A DNA stretch of 64,000 nt from Laetiporus sulphureus 93-53 (Eukaryota; Basidiomycota; Agaricomycetes; Polyporales; Laetiporaceae). The stretch is taken from NCBI RefSeq assembly GCF_001632365.1, contig NW_024468560.1:112388-176387 (forward strand). The letters run 5' to 3'. Under the pieces are notes generated by a model. It was not told the origin of the DNA and ran no database searches. It saw nothing but the letters and a program-made list of their open reading frames with translations. Positions 1 through 12,405 of this stretch are shown piece after piece. Numbering within the stretch: the first letter of the stretch is position 1; the number at the start of each line of letters is the position of its first letter. The position numbers were made by a program, and so were the translations under genes.

Positions 1-1380
1 ACAATGTGTTGCGGTTTTTAAACATTGAAACTCTGAATGTACATGATTTCATGCATATTGTAATATGATTAAAGCAAGGATCATTTTAACTGAGCATCTC
101 AAGTGATTGACAATGTTTTGGAGCTCTTATACAGTGTAGCTTTTCTATATATATAATTAAATGCACATTGTAGTAGGAGAGGAAAGAGATTGTTTCACAT
201 TGTGCATTCTAAACCATGAAAAATGTATTGAGGTTCTCTCACAGTTCAGATCTTCTGTGTATGTGAACTGTATGCACATTGTAATAAGAACAGGAAGAGA
301 TTGTTTCACACTGTGCATCTCAGATAATTGACAATGTCATTCAGCATAGAAGATAGTGCTATTGATGACATGAATCAATGTGTCAGCCCTAAAGCACACT
401 GCACTACAAAATCTTGATTATATTGTATATTTTAGTTGGCTTGCAGGCCTTGATCATTCTTGTGAACAATATCATCTAAAGAGAGCTCCACAATCTATAA
501 TGTTAAATGTGAATTGAAAATCATCAATTTGCTTAAAATACAGCAGGCTTGTCCTGTGATAATGCACAATTATATTATAAAAGAGACATGATATGGCAGA
601 CCAGCTTCAGCTATATCACAGTGATAGGCAAATCAATAATTACACAATTTTTTCCTGGGATCACTGAAAGACTTCAAAGCTATAAAGAATAAATCAATAA
701 ATTATTCAGTACACATCTCAATAGTATGGATGACAAGCTGACTTCAATATATGAACTCAGCTTGACTCGCATGGTAACTTAAGGAATTAAGCCAGGCTGA
801 AACTTGGACAGCTCATCAATCTATATAATGGCATTATATAATCACTAGTATTTTTCAGAGCCCAGCTCAGCTTCAGCAGGCTCAAGTTTGTCAGAATTGC
901 TAGGTGGGCCCTCTAACAGGGCTTGAGCTCAGTTTAAGCTCATCCTGGCCTACGCTTCAGGCTTGTTACAGGCAAATGTACTTTGTGTCTGCAGTTCAAT
1001 TATTGATGTAAATGCATGATATAATCATCATTTATCCATATTGGATCATCTCTCATCATTGCTCAGGCTTGACATGTAGTGTGGTCGATGAGCTGAGCCT
1101 AAGTCGCAAACTCAGCTCAACTCACACATTGAGTCATTCAACTCAGAGGATCAAGCTGAGCTGAGTTCTTGACTCAGACAGCTCACTCATGATAGTAATA
1201 GCTAAATTTGGACATATCTATTATATAAACAAAATATTTAACTCAGCACCATAGCTGCGCACACATTTTCGAGCACATCATGGCTACATTGAAGCCATGC
1301 AAAGTTTAGAACATTGTAGGTACATGACAGTATTAACTTTGCCAGTTCATCCTTTTTGAAATGAACAAAGGTAGATCTCG
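1..1380. repeat. AT-rich left subterminal repeat tract, no gene
   Basis: No convincing coding region is present. The tract is AT-rich and repeats short words related to GACAATGT, CACATTGT and TGTAATA, for example near 44, 60, 108, 164, 199, 272 and 330. From about 730 to 1180 it carries another family of short words around GAGCTGAGCT and GACTCAG. The same GACAATGT-type words recur at 11880-12405, on the other side of the transposase gene. Confidence 0.5.
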
Positions 1381-1385
1381 AGGCA

Positions 1386-3794
1386 TTAATTGGACATACG
1401 TGCACGTTTGCTTGGGGGGCCAGAACTACCTGTAGCAGAACGCTTTCGAGTGTCGCATATGGCCAGCTGTCCAAGCACCCACAGCACGTCTTCAACAGCA
1501 AGTGTCACATCGACAATTTGTGCATTCGAGCGAGCTGCTGCCACCCACCACGACAATGAAACAATGGCCAAGAACATACCATTACATCCACCACGGTCCA
1601 ATCCCATCCAATTCAAGTCCTGCTCCGTGTTCTGTAAAAGCGGCCACTCCACACGCTGAACACGTCCGACAGGCTGAATGTTCCTCCACCAACCCTTCCA
1701 AGTTTCTGAGAACATCTTCACATTGATGGTGACTGCGCTCGCTTTGTATGGACGAGCTTCTTTGATCCACTGTTTGATCTCTTCCGGACGTCCCTTTGAT
1801 GCCAGCCAGTTTGCACGAGAACCATCCGGGTAGCCCAGGCGACATTCAAATGCAAGCCATGAGTTGACGAGAGCCTTCCAGGCTCCAACGCCAGTAACAC
1901 CGGTGAAGTATTGTTTCGCATCTTGAACCCAGGTAGGAAGGTCAGCCTCGCGAATGCATGGCTCCTCTGTGACAACGGTAGGCACGGGGGTTGGTGCAGA
2001 TGCAGAGATCAGTGTCGGAACAGAAATTAGCGCAGCACTAGTCATGAAGGACGAGGTCGGTGCAGCGCTAGTCATGGGGGACAAGATCAGTGCGGTGTCC
2101 TTAGTCGCAGAGGAAAGGGTCGATGTGGAAGTAATGGTTGTTGCAGGAGCAGGAGTCAGCGCAGTGCTACTTGTAGAAGCGGCGGTCAGCGAAGATGCTT
2201 GAATAGAGGTCGATGTAGAGTCTGTCGCACTGGAACCTTGCCCAAAATCTGACGGACCCGCAACGCTGGTAGCGAGTAATTGACTAAAATGCATAGATTA
2301 GCGAGATCACAAACGATTATGCAGACTACCGACATACCTGCGATCAATAGCCGAAGTCTGATTTAACACTTCAGATCTGCCACGCTCTCGCCCTTTCCCT
2401 TTCTTGACCTTGGCCTTGAGCTTCGCTAGATCATCATTGAGGCCTGATTGCTCGAACAGGGCATGCACTGCAGCAATATTCTGCTCTCTTTCATTGTCAA
2501 ACTCGTATGGATCTGTTGAGGACTCGTGTGCGGAGCTGGCATGTGCTGTAACTAAGAGTGAGTCTTCATTCTCTTTTGAGGTTTCGACAGACTCCGAGGG
2601 TGCACGAGTGGGCTGGGAGTCGAGAGTGCCAGAGCGTGAGGCAGGAGTACTGGCCTTCGTGGAGGAGCTTTCTTTCGTGTCAGGTAACCCCAGTCTCATC
2701 TCCCAATCAGGCGCTGTAGAGTAAGTTAAGTACTTCAATGAAACCACACTGCACACAGCCCAGGGCACTCACGATAGCATTTCTGTACGAACTCACGAAA
2801 GGGTGCCTCCACTTTCTCCATCCAATCAGTGCCGATGATTTGCGGAAATGTGTGACCTGAGTCCCTTGTTATCCCCGTATGGTATCTGGTTACTCCGGGT
2901 GTCAAGACAGAATCAGCCAAGTGGAGGTGGGCAACATACGCCATAGTCCTAATTTTTTTGAGCATCGGGTGTGGGCCACCACAGATGATCATTGCTTTCC
3001 ACCCAGTTTGCTCTTCGATTCTATCGAGAGCAACTTTCACCGTGCGTGCAAGGTTGTCAATCGCACTAATTCGAGAGTGAGCAGATTATTCTAGCATCCA
3101 GAGAAAAGGCACATACTCGGACATCTCCTTTACTTTTTTCTGCTTCGCATTCTGTTCCTCATTTGGCAACACCTCATCCGCCTCTTCTTCGAAGTTAAAC
3201 GGTGCTACACTTGATGCATCCCGATACTTCTCGACCTCGGCCTTCACCTCCTCCGTCTCCTCCATGAGTAGCTGCTTGACAAGCTCATTGCCCCATACCC
3301 ACTTGTTGCGAGGACCAGTGCCAGATGGAAGAGTACTGAGGTACGTTGCATACTTTTTGTCGATGACTGGCCGTAGTTTCTCTGTATAGAGCTTATAATA
3401 GGCTTGATACGGGTGCAACTTCTGCTTGCGGCTCTTTGTCAAGTCGAGTACCTTCTTCGAACCACTGCCGGATGATGTAATGCGTGTATGGTTATCAAAC
3501 CACCATCGCAGGCGCTGCAACATTCCGTCAGAAGCTGTGAGGATCAGGTGAGTTGCATTGACGTACTTTCTTCATCTTTTCTGTTACAATGACATTGGCA
3601 GCCTCTTTGCTGCCATTTGCCTGCTGTAGCTCCTTTGCAGTAGGTGGATCAATACCAAACTTGCCGAACCAAGCTTCAGAGGTGGACGACATGAAAGCGG
3701 AGGTCGTTTTAGTCTCTTGAGCATTCAAGAATGCCGTCCTTTTGTCTTCCAGCCATTTTTTTTGTAATTCTGATGTCCATTCTTTTCCAGGCAT
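1386..3794 (-). CDS. Agaricomycete-specific protein of unknown function, multi-exon
   Basis: A multi-exon minus-strand gene. The likely start is the ATG at 3794 (MPGKEWTSEL) and the stop is at 1386. Visible coding blocks are about 3794-3575, 3525-3090, 3040-2800, 2770-2335 and 2290-1386. The protein has a helical N-terminal part with a WWFDNHTR block, a charged region, a hydrophobic block containing GGPHPML, a Ser/Thr-rich linker, and a C-terminal block with many tryptophans (TWVQDAKQY, GWWRNIQPVGR) ending in a basic tail. I recognise this as a large family of hypothetical proteins from mushroom genomes, with no assigned function. Its position beside the KDZ transposase, in opposite orientation, suggests cargo. 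Exact splice sites are uncertain; the first junction needs a weak donor. Confidence 0.6.
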
Positions 3795-3869
3795 CACTAG
3801 CAACAGCGAGGAAAGGGAACGAAGTCGAATGTGTGAGGTGTTCACAGGTGTGTCGCACGAATTATTCAA

Positions 3870-4955
3870 AAAATTCTAGCGGCTGACGCCACTATTTACC
3901 GGGTGCAATGCCACTCGGGCTGCAGATACAGCGACAATTGCCGGAAACTGCAAAAATGGATAAAGCAATTCTCACTGTCACAGCTTTCATCTCTAGATAG
4001 CAAGCGGAATATTCTGCAACCTCTAGCTCTCATCCTCTGCATATGGCTCCTTCCGCATCTCCACCTTTGTCGGTCCTGTCACTGCACTGTCTAACGCCAA
4101 GGTCCCAACAAGATCACTGTACTGCCCGTTGACTGGTCACACACGGCATCTGCTGCCCGACATTCGGAGCACTGTCCTCCTTTTGCCAATTTGCTGATCT
4201 GTGGCGCATTTGAGTCTTGGCAGCGGTCAATGTACGCCACCATGTCTTCATTGCCTCTTCCCAGTCTAACTCCAGCTTTCTGCACCGTAGCGCAATGCAT
4301 ATAACTGCGCTCCCAGCATACTCACCTGCTAGCAAGTATACGACGTCTTCCAGAATGTTGCCTCGACCGCATATATTTAGAGCGTGACACTATCAACGCA
4401 GTCAATAAATAGACACTGGAGCCCTCAAACTTGGACAGCGACTTTCAACTGGAGTCTCTCATCGGACCGCTTGAGATTAACAGTACGTGGGAGGCCTTCA
4501 TGAGTCGAATTTGTTTCTTCTGATATTATTTCATAGCACCGCCATCTGAGTCTTTGGCAGGGGATGAGAAGCTGCCATACCTGGGTTACATGCGACGGTG
4601 ATACGCAGTTATCACAAGATGCAGAACAGGTGTATTTCGTGACGAGTGAGTCGCATATCTTGCCTTGACTGTCTTGATCAATGCTAATTCACTTGCAGTA
4701 TGAAGGTCGTCCATCACGCGAAAGTCAAAGACACCCTATCAAATGGCCAGGCAATGACGAAGGCAGAAAACACGGTGCAGGTGCTTGATCACCGTAGTGA
4801 CCGGTCTTAGACTTTAGTACTGCTACGCCGTATGCCTCACACTGTGTATCACAGATAATGTAATATATATATATATGTTCTGGCTCACAAACAGCGTGCT
4901 CATAAGTAGAAGAACGACATTTAGAAGCCGTAAACCTTCTGAAAGTATGTCTTAT
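3870..4955. other. Intergenic stretch with a possible minus-strand exon
   Basis: Little here can be supported as coding. A minus-strand open stretch at 4091-4335 contains LELDWEEAMKTWW, which looks like real protein and could be a 3' exon of the gene at 4956-5720 or a relic. A short TA run lies at about 4862-4876. No RNA gene or conserved domain was recognised. Confidence 0.3.
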
Positions 4956-5720
4956 TCACTCTAGATGATCATTCTGGGGATGAGCAGTTTTAAATAAGTC
5001 ATCTGGGATAACCACGCACCCTCGCCCGAAGATAGTCAAGGCACGATCAGTGACGGCTTGTTCATACTCGTGCGTGCCCTGCTGTAGAAGCCAGGACTCC
5101 TGATGATAAACGGCAACAAGCCGGCGAGTGCAATGCAGATCAGTGCTTCCGGTGATGAGCAAGTTCTGCATCCTGATGTCGAGTTCTACCAGATAAACGT
5201 GCAGCCATGTACTAGGACCGTGCGCTCTGATGAAGTTGAACTTGAGGTCTTGCAATTCCTTCCATAGCTGGTTCTCTGCACGAGCCATTTGCGGTGTCCG
5301 TTCGCGGTCATTCTGACTGGATTTACGAGCAATAGGATTGTCATATATGCTGTGCATGCTTCAGTCGTGCAAAAGCGAAACTAACATAATGCTAACTGCT
5401 AATTACTCACCAGCGTAGACCGTGGGCTTCCTGGCGCATTTTCTCCCTCAAAGCGGCCTGATCCCTCCTGCTCAATTTCCTGCGAGAGGCTCGAATTCCT
5501 GCATTGTAATATCGCTGATACTGCAGACGTGCCTCACGGTGCCTTCAGATGAGACTGTACAAATTAGCAAGCAGCAATGAAGCGAATATTGCAGTGGAGA
5601 AATTGACCTGGTGTAATATGTTCTTGACGGAAGTTCAAACAGCCAGTCATTACTGTCTTCAATTGACTGGGTCATAGGAGTGTGAGTGTGCATAGATGAA
5701 GCCAGACGCTGAACGTTCAA
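4956..5720 (-). CDS. Lineage-specific hypothetical protein with a basic helical region
   Basis: The minus-strand exons join well. The first exon (from 5720) ends in SRTYYT at a GTCAAT donor. It continues at an acceptor just before 5541 into a strongly basic helical stretch (RHREARLQYQRYY, RKLSRRDQAALREKMRQ). After a further intron the last exon (about 5357-4956) contains LWKELQDLKFNFIRAHG and ends DLFKTAHPQNDHLE. Basic segments with repeated YYR and REKARQ-like words are common in unnamed mushroom proteins, often near transposons. No function can be assigned. It shares its strand with the neighbour at 1386-3794. Confidence 0.5.
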
Positions 5721-5879
5721 CGTTCAGCCCACGCGCGAAGCACTCGATGGGTGGCGTAAGTGTGTCGTTCGATGCAGTCAAGCTTTACTGTCGCACCAGA
5801 TTCTTGCTAGGAAGCGTCCATTTTCTATAGATAGCTGGGGGCATTGCTGACGAAATTTCTTAAGCTTTTTTCAGATTTT

Positions 5880-7600
5880 TCCACCCGAAGGTTTTGCAAT
5901 GGAAGTGCGAACATGGTGTTTTCTGCGGCCGCAAAGCACGGACCAAGGAAGCGCCGAGCGTGACTGTCCTCCCTTGTCAGCGCGTATGCCCTTGTGGCCG
6001 TACTCTCTCCTCCTAGCTCAGATCGGAAGTCTCATCAATATCTACAGATTTCGTATCTGTTCTGAGGCGTACTACTTTGTCTCATAGCTTTTTATTCAAG
6101 TATCTGTTTACTGAGTGTCGCCCTACAATTCATCTAACCTGTGTGACCATGCCTGGTGACGCGTTGCTCAAGGGCGTCTACCACGTCCCTCTTGTCGGGC
6201 GTCGACTTGCTCGCATTGGCCGTCTGTGCACCACCGTCTCTATCCGTACCATGATCTCGCCTCAGCTCTTTGTCCTCCACTATTGCGACCTGCGCGCTCG
6301 GACACTCCTCCCTGCAGCGCAACCGGTGCACCAATGGCGTCCGCTTTGGATCTGGGCAGCACCGCAACCTGGACGTAACGCTCGCTATCATCATCCTCTG
6401 CAGCATGGGTCCCGGTCTCGCCTCAGTGGCTTGTCCTCTACTATTGCGACCTACGCGCTCGGCCACTCCTCCGTGCAGCGCAACTCATGCACCAATGGCA
6501 TCCGCTTTGGATCTGGGCAGCACCGCGACCTGCCCGCAACGCTCTCTATCGCTGTCCTCTAGAGCATGGGTACCGAGGAGCTCGAATAGTGTCGCTGAGC
6601 GGCACCGTAGGTACGTCAGCCTGCTCCGCGCTTTGTGACCCTAAAGTCTTTAATATCACTATACTATTTCCTACGGGACGCGGGACACCTGAACGGATGC
6701 GGATAGTAGCGGATGGCATGGAGAACGCTCCGGACAGCTTCGATGCTACGGTGAGTCCTGCCCATTCCTCCTCTTTTTTTGTGGCATACATCATGCTGAA
6801 TGATGTTTCGCCATGTGTTACTGCCTCACTTCATGACGAAACCCTACTCAGTGTTCTGCGATTGGTACGTTCTGTATCCCGATATTGCGCGCCGTCCATT
6901 GCTGCTCAACCTGTCTCTCCTGTCTCTCGGTGACACTGCCATCCCACATAGCTTTTAGCCTCCTTCCGTACACTCTCGGCGTGTTCTGGTCTCGTATCTC
7001 TCTTGCTCGCATTCGCGATTCTGCTCGTTTCTATGCCACTGTGCATCGCCATCTCTCGCCTCTCGCCGTGGCTTTGGGCAACACCGTGACTCGGCCGCAA
7101 CGGTCTCGATTCAGCGACTCGTCCTCCACTATCGCGACCTGCGCGCTCGGCCACTCCTCTGTGCAGCGTAATCTGTGTATCACTGGCGTCCGCTTGAGAT
7201 CTGGGCAGCAATGCGACCTGGACACAACGTTCGCTATCACCATTCTTTGTAGCATGGACCCTGAGATGCTCGAGTAGTGTCGCTGAGCAGCACCGTAGGT
7301 ACGTCAGCCAGCTCGGCTCTTTGTGATCTTAGTGTCTTTGATATCACTATGCTATTTCCCTCCAGGATGCAGGATCCTGAAGGATGCGGATAGCAGCGGA
7401 TGACATGGAGAATGCTCGGGACGGCTTGGATGCTGCAGTGAGTCCTGCCCATCCCTCATGTTTCCTGTGTGCGATTTGGTACGTTCCGCATCCCGACTTT
7501 GTGTGCCGTCCATCACAGCTCAGCCTGTCTTTCTCTGACATTGTCATTCCTCATAGCTTTTAGCCGATTTTCGTACACTCTCGGCGTCTTCTGATTCTCG
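5880..7600. repeat. Diverged tandem repeat block (about 150 bp units inside a 690 bp duplication)
   Basis: A GC-rich unit of about 150 bp beginning TCCTCCACTATTGCGACC occurs three times, at about 6273, 6434 and 7122. A larger segment starting at 6434 is repeated from 7122 with a period of about 690 bp. Examples are the block starting GTGTCGCTGAGC at 6587 and 7276, and the block around TACACTCTCGGCGT at 6972 and 7576. The second copy has lost a stretch near its end. Open reading frames here are short and differ between copies, so I read this as non-coding repeat rather than genes. It lies between the minus-strand genes and the transposase. Confidence 0.65.
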
Positions 7601-7944
7601 GAGGTGCGACGTGGTTGTCTACGTCCTGAGGAGGAAGCGGACATCATCTAGGTATGGTTGTATATTTCGTGCTATGAGTATCGCCTTAGATACATGCATG
7701 GGATTGCTAGCGAGTGTCCTATAAATGAAATTTGTATTATGTTCAGAGCTGCCTGTCAGTTGCATGAACATGCGCGAACAGCTCTATCCACAATGCATAG
7801 CAAACGGGCGGCTACTGGTTAGTCCAAATGCGGCAGGTTAACCTGGCCACAGCTCGATGAGGCTAGCGTTCGGTGGAGTCCTCATCTATATCGACGTTTG
7901 GGCTTTTCGCTGCTTGCGTGATTCTTGCTGGGTTCTTTTCTATC

Positions 7945-10900
7945 ATGGCTGATTCGAGCAAACGGAACGCCTCATCCCAGCGATCTCGCACGGCCAAGAA
8001 AGCACGCCGAGTGACCATCACCGACGATGAGCCCACCGTGTCTGCGAACATTCAATGGTCATATACGCTGCATACGACGAAGAGTGGGCGCCTAGGACAA
8101 CGAGTCAGACACGTACAAGTCAAGCCAGCAGAGCACCCTGACTTGGAAGTTCAAGACGACTATGGGGACGGAGCTGCTTGCCGTGCAGATGACAACGTCG
8201 TACTGGATAGCATGGACCCCAGAGAAGGAAAAAAGAAGAGAGATCGCAGCGATAAACGCGCATCGGTATGTGAGCAATTGACGACAGTAATCCTTTGCTG
8301 ACCATGAGTCTAGGAGAAAATCTTGTCCTGGCTACCTTTTCGCGAAACGTTTCTGGACGAGCTAATCCGTATGGATGGGCTTGCAGATGCATTCCCCCTT
8401 CAGACCTGTCGAAACTGCACAAGCTTAGGAATATTCCGCTGCCATGAATGCACAGGGAAGCCTCTCCTGTGCAAGACGTGCATTCTCAGTGCTCATTCCG
8501 ATCTCCCGCTTCACCGCATTGAGGTATGTCATTCATCCTTGCTAAAGCTGCTTATTATTTCAACTCGCTCATGCATTCTCAGCATTGGAATGACAGCTTT
8601 TTTGAGAGCGCAACGTTAGCATCTCTCGGCTACATTTATCAACTAGGACATGCAGGAAAGCCATGCCAAAGTCCAAGCAAACCGTATCCACTGTGTGTAT
8701 GTGACATCAACGGCATCCACGACATCAAGGTCTGCTTTTGTCAGTGTAGTGGACTCCACGAGGGCATCACATACCGCTGGCAACAACTTCTGCGCGTTGG
8801 TTGGTTCCCTGCAAGTACTGATCGAGCGCAGACCGCCTTCACGTTCCAAGCTCTCGAATTCTTTCACCATCTCACTTTACAAGGAAAGACGAATCTCTAT
8901 GACTTCTTTCAAGCTCTTCGGCGGGTTACCGACAATTCCGGCACTCGTGTGGTATCGGTAAGGGTCGATTACCTTCATGATTATGAATGTCTTCTGAGCC
9001 AGCTGATAGAATCGCTACAAGCAAGCGGCACACGTCGTCCGCATATGGCGCCATATGAAGATGTTGAAGAGAGCAGGGCGTGGTCATGATCCAGATGGCG
9101 TTGACGCCACACAAGAAGGAGAGCTCGCGGTGGAGTGCCCAGCCTGTCCCCATCCTGGTAGCAATCTACCGGAAGACTGGGAGCGTGCACCTCCAGAACT
9201 TTCGTGAGTATATAGATGTGTCTTATCGTGCATTCTCTCTCACACAGATTGCTCAATCCAGTTGGCTGTACGTACTATTTCTCATGGTGGATGCAAACTT
9301 CCGCATCCGCTGCAAAGACCGAGGTTTGACCGATGTCCATCTGTCACCGGGTTGGGCATACTACGTGGAGGAAGCGTGCTATCTGAAGCATGTCGAGCAA
9401 CACGCTCACTTAGAGGAGGTACGTGTGGAAGCATTGTCTCCCACTGAGCAATAGCATATTCAGCCATATTCTCATAGGAGAATACCTGCACTGCGGAGCA
9501 CAATGCAATAATCAAAGCAAATCTTCGCAAGGAAGGCTACCTGGCATCTGGAGTGGGTGCCGTGCTCTGTGCCCGCCATGCATTTGTCCGCAAGAAGGGA
9601 GTCGGAGACCTTCAGAAAGGAGAAAAGTGAGTCGCTTATCGCATCGTCTGCACTGTGGGTGAAATCCTGATGAACGATAGATTCTGCAACATCGACTATC
9701 TCATTCTATCCACCCTCACATCGCTTGTTCTCCTCTGGCTCTTTCTTACCTACGACATTGCGTGCCAGTTTAGCAAGAACTTCCAGAAGCGAAATGCTAC
9801 GTACCGTGAAGACCTCCATCTCGACTTTGATCGTATCAATATTCGCTGGGGAATACCGAAAAAACATCTTCCGGCTCACGGCCCCAACCATGCGCGATAT
9901 TCTCTCAACTATGTTCGGCATGTGGGACGCACGTATGGCGAGGGCATCGAGTCGAGCTGGTCGCACATGAATCCAATCGCAATGAGCGCACAGGAGATGG
10001 GACCCGCGATGCGTCAAGAGGTACTTGACGATCATTGGGGTGCATGGAATTGGGGAAAGATAATCAATCTCGGTATGTTCTTCCATTGCTTGGGTCGCAT
10101 AAGCCCTCATGTCACACATGATATGGTTCCAGGCAAGCACATGCAAAATTCATACAAGGAGGCAGTCTCAATGCGCCAGAAGCACCGAGATATCTTCAAC
10201 GAATTCACGGATACATTTGCACCGGCAGTAATCAAGGAATGGGAAGATATTCATGAGGCCTGGCAGCAGAATCACGATCATAAGCCTGACCCTTTCGAAG
10301 AGCCAACCTCCAGTACGTCTTCACATATTGATGTCGCTCGACAACGTAAATGATGGCGCATATAGCGTGGACGATGAATGCAGTACGCCTACAACTGGCA
10401 CAAGAAGATGCCGCCGAAGCTGCTCGTGGACATATAGCACCTCATGAAGTGACTGCCAGTGTATTCCTTCAGCTCGGCTTAGAGCTAGAAGGTCAAGTGT
10501 ATGTAAAAGCATCATAAATCACCGTACCAAATTTAACAGCATCATAGCCGTGTATCACAGCTCAAGTCTATCGGGAAAAGTGACGCCATGCGTGCTGACT
10601 CTCAACAGAAACAGAATGCGCTGTATCATCGCATTCAAGGGTGGCGCACCTTGCAGGACATTTACATGCCCATAGCGGCACAGCTACGTGCTCCGTACAT
10701 CAGCATTGAAGAAATAGCGGAAGAGCCAGACCATGCAGCTAACGACATGAAGCTGTGGTTGCCATCATCCCTTTCTGTTGACTTGCAGAGCTCCGAAGCA
10801 ATGCGTGATCTTGTCATGAAGGAGACACGGCTCCGCATTGCTCAAGCTGATGATGCACTTGCAGAAATTCGTCGGTTACGTCGTGTTCTCATGGAGGTCC

Positions 10901-11604
10901 GTCAATTCCGCAAGATGAATGTATCCGGCACTGGACAAAAAGCAAATACGAGGATGCGTACATTGTTTACGCGTTTCACAGACAAGATCCAGCGTGCCAC
11001 CTCCACCTATCGTGTCGCTCGTGCTGCTCTCTTCGTACTCGATCCTGGTGGTGACTGGTCAAATCGCTTTCTTGTTCTGGAAGATAAGCACATCTCTGGA
11101 CCAAGGCGTGATGATGATGGAACAGGAGAGGGCCGGTATGAGCTATCCTGGATCTGGTGTGTCAAACGTCCAGATGGGACCACTATTAGTGAGGAGGTCT
11201 CGAATACCAGTGAGTACAATGATAGCATGCGTGTCGAGTGGGCACGTACAAAGGCACGGGCAGATAGATGGGCTGAGGAGAAGGAACTTCTGGAGGAGGA
11301 GATGCGACGAGTGATTGAGTATCTCAGGTGGAAGGCGAGATGGTGGTGTCAGCATGCAGATGAACGCACTGACGTTTCTCCATCCCTGGCATGTGGGCTT
11401 CATGCCTATGCTGAAAAAGAGGCTGCAATCTTTCAAAAACTCTCCATCAAGTTCACGTCCATGTGGCTGCCTTTGCTGCACAAGGCTGGCACAGTTCCAG
11501 AATGGGTCAAGGATTTTACAGATGCAGTGTGCAAATCTATTGAAGAGGAAGGCTCTGAGGATGACGTTGAGGCTGAGTCTGACATTCCTGAAGATGATTT
11601 GTAG
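7945..11604 (+). CDS. KDZ transposase with CxC2 cysteine cluster, apparently intact
   Basis: DNA transposase of the Kyakuja-Dileera-Zisupton superfamily. It starts at the ATG of MADSSKRNAS, and the frame holds through about nine small introns to the stop at 11602. Exons I could place are 7945-8265, 8314-8523, 8583-8957, 9010-9203, 9262-9418, 9478-9626, 9681-10072 and 10133 onward, with two more introns near 10312-10368 and 10498-10550. The CxC2 region (about 8408-8520) has the paired cysteines TCRNC, CHEC and LLCKTC. Later come the family signatures TYDIACQFSKN (about 9747) and GEGIESSW (about 9940), the latter carrying the likely catalytic Glu. The long C-terminal exon is helical and acidic at its end. 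No stop or frameshift was found, so the element may be autonomous. Confidence 0.85.
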
Positions 11605-11639
11605 TATCTAGATAGTGCTTAAGATTTATGTGCTTGTCT

Positions 11640-12405
11640 TATGGCTGGTTTCACTATATTAAGATCCAAAATTCAAAAAATATATTGTACCCAAACTCAG
11701 ATAATTATTGACAAATTGAATTTTAATTTGCATTATATACAAGGTTCACTGCAAGCCATGAGAAGAAAGATGTCTATGGTGTCCCAAATATACCTGAAGC
11801 TTGAAGCACACTGTGCTGCTACTTGATTCAGTTGGATGCACCACATTTTGTAGAGCCCTGTGAAATGAAGCACAATGTCAAGAACGATTGATAATGTGTA
11901 AAATATATATCAGCAATCAAATACAATATTGATCAACCATCTCTGGGTAAATCACAATGTCAAAAAATGCTCCACCAGATGATTGACATTGTCAAATAAG
12001 TGTGACGTGAATTGTTCACAATTATCTCCAAGTGATTCACAATGTTATACAATGGTGAGGATATTGTAATATGTTATATGACCCTGCAGCAATAATGTCT
12101 CCAGAATCATTGACAATATAGATATATATAACAGCAGTCAAATACAATGATGATCAATCATCTCTGAGTAATTCACAATGTCACAGAATGCCTCACCAGA
12201 TGATAGACATTGTTAAATGAATGTGACATAAATGGTACACAATTATCTGCATGTGATTCAGAACATTATATAATGATGAGGATATTGTAATACATTGTAT
12301 TAACCTGCAGAAAAATGCCTTCAGAATGATTGACAATGTAGATATATATAGCAGCAGTCAAATACAATGTCATAAAATGCCCCACCAGATGATTGACATT
12401 GTCAA
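11640..12405. repeat. AT-rich right subterminal repeat tract with a ~220 bp tandem unit
   Basis: Gene-free AT-rich DNA following the transposase stop. From about 11880 it consists of a tandem unit of about 220 bp, seen by the block CACCAGATGATTGACATTGT at about 11968, 12190 and 12384; the last interval is shorter by a deletion. Each unit holds an inverted pair of TTGACAATGT and ACATTGTCAA words and a short ATATATA run. The array runs into the assembly gap. Confidence 0.6.

Larger units (their letters stand above)
1..12405. mobile_element. Probable large KDZ-superfamily DNA transposon with cargo genes
   Basis: A complete-looking KDZ transposase (7945-11604) and two minus-strand lineage-specific genes (1386-5720) lie between two AT-rich, gene-free tracts (1-1380 and 11640-12405). 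Both tracts are rich in GACAATGT, CACATTGT and ATTGTAATA words. Dense subterminal repeats around the transposase are known from the related Zisupton elements, so one large element is the simplest reading. The true ends are not visible: the left one would lie before base 1 and the right one in or beyond the 920-N gap. Terminal inverted repeats and target-site duplications therefore cannot be checked. That the minus-strand genes are cargo is inference from position. Confidence 0.45.

Noticed and set aside
6134..7547. Several 60-160 codon open frames on both strands in the repeat block
   Set aside because: They differ between repeat copies, overlap on both strands and have no conserved protein content.
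1..12405. TET/JBP dioxygenase passenger expected beside KDZ transposases
   Set aside because: Searched the interval for the HxD and downstream His/Arg pattern and related text; none of the two minus-strand genes shows it.
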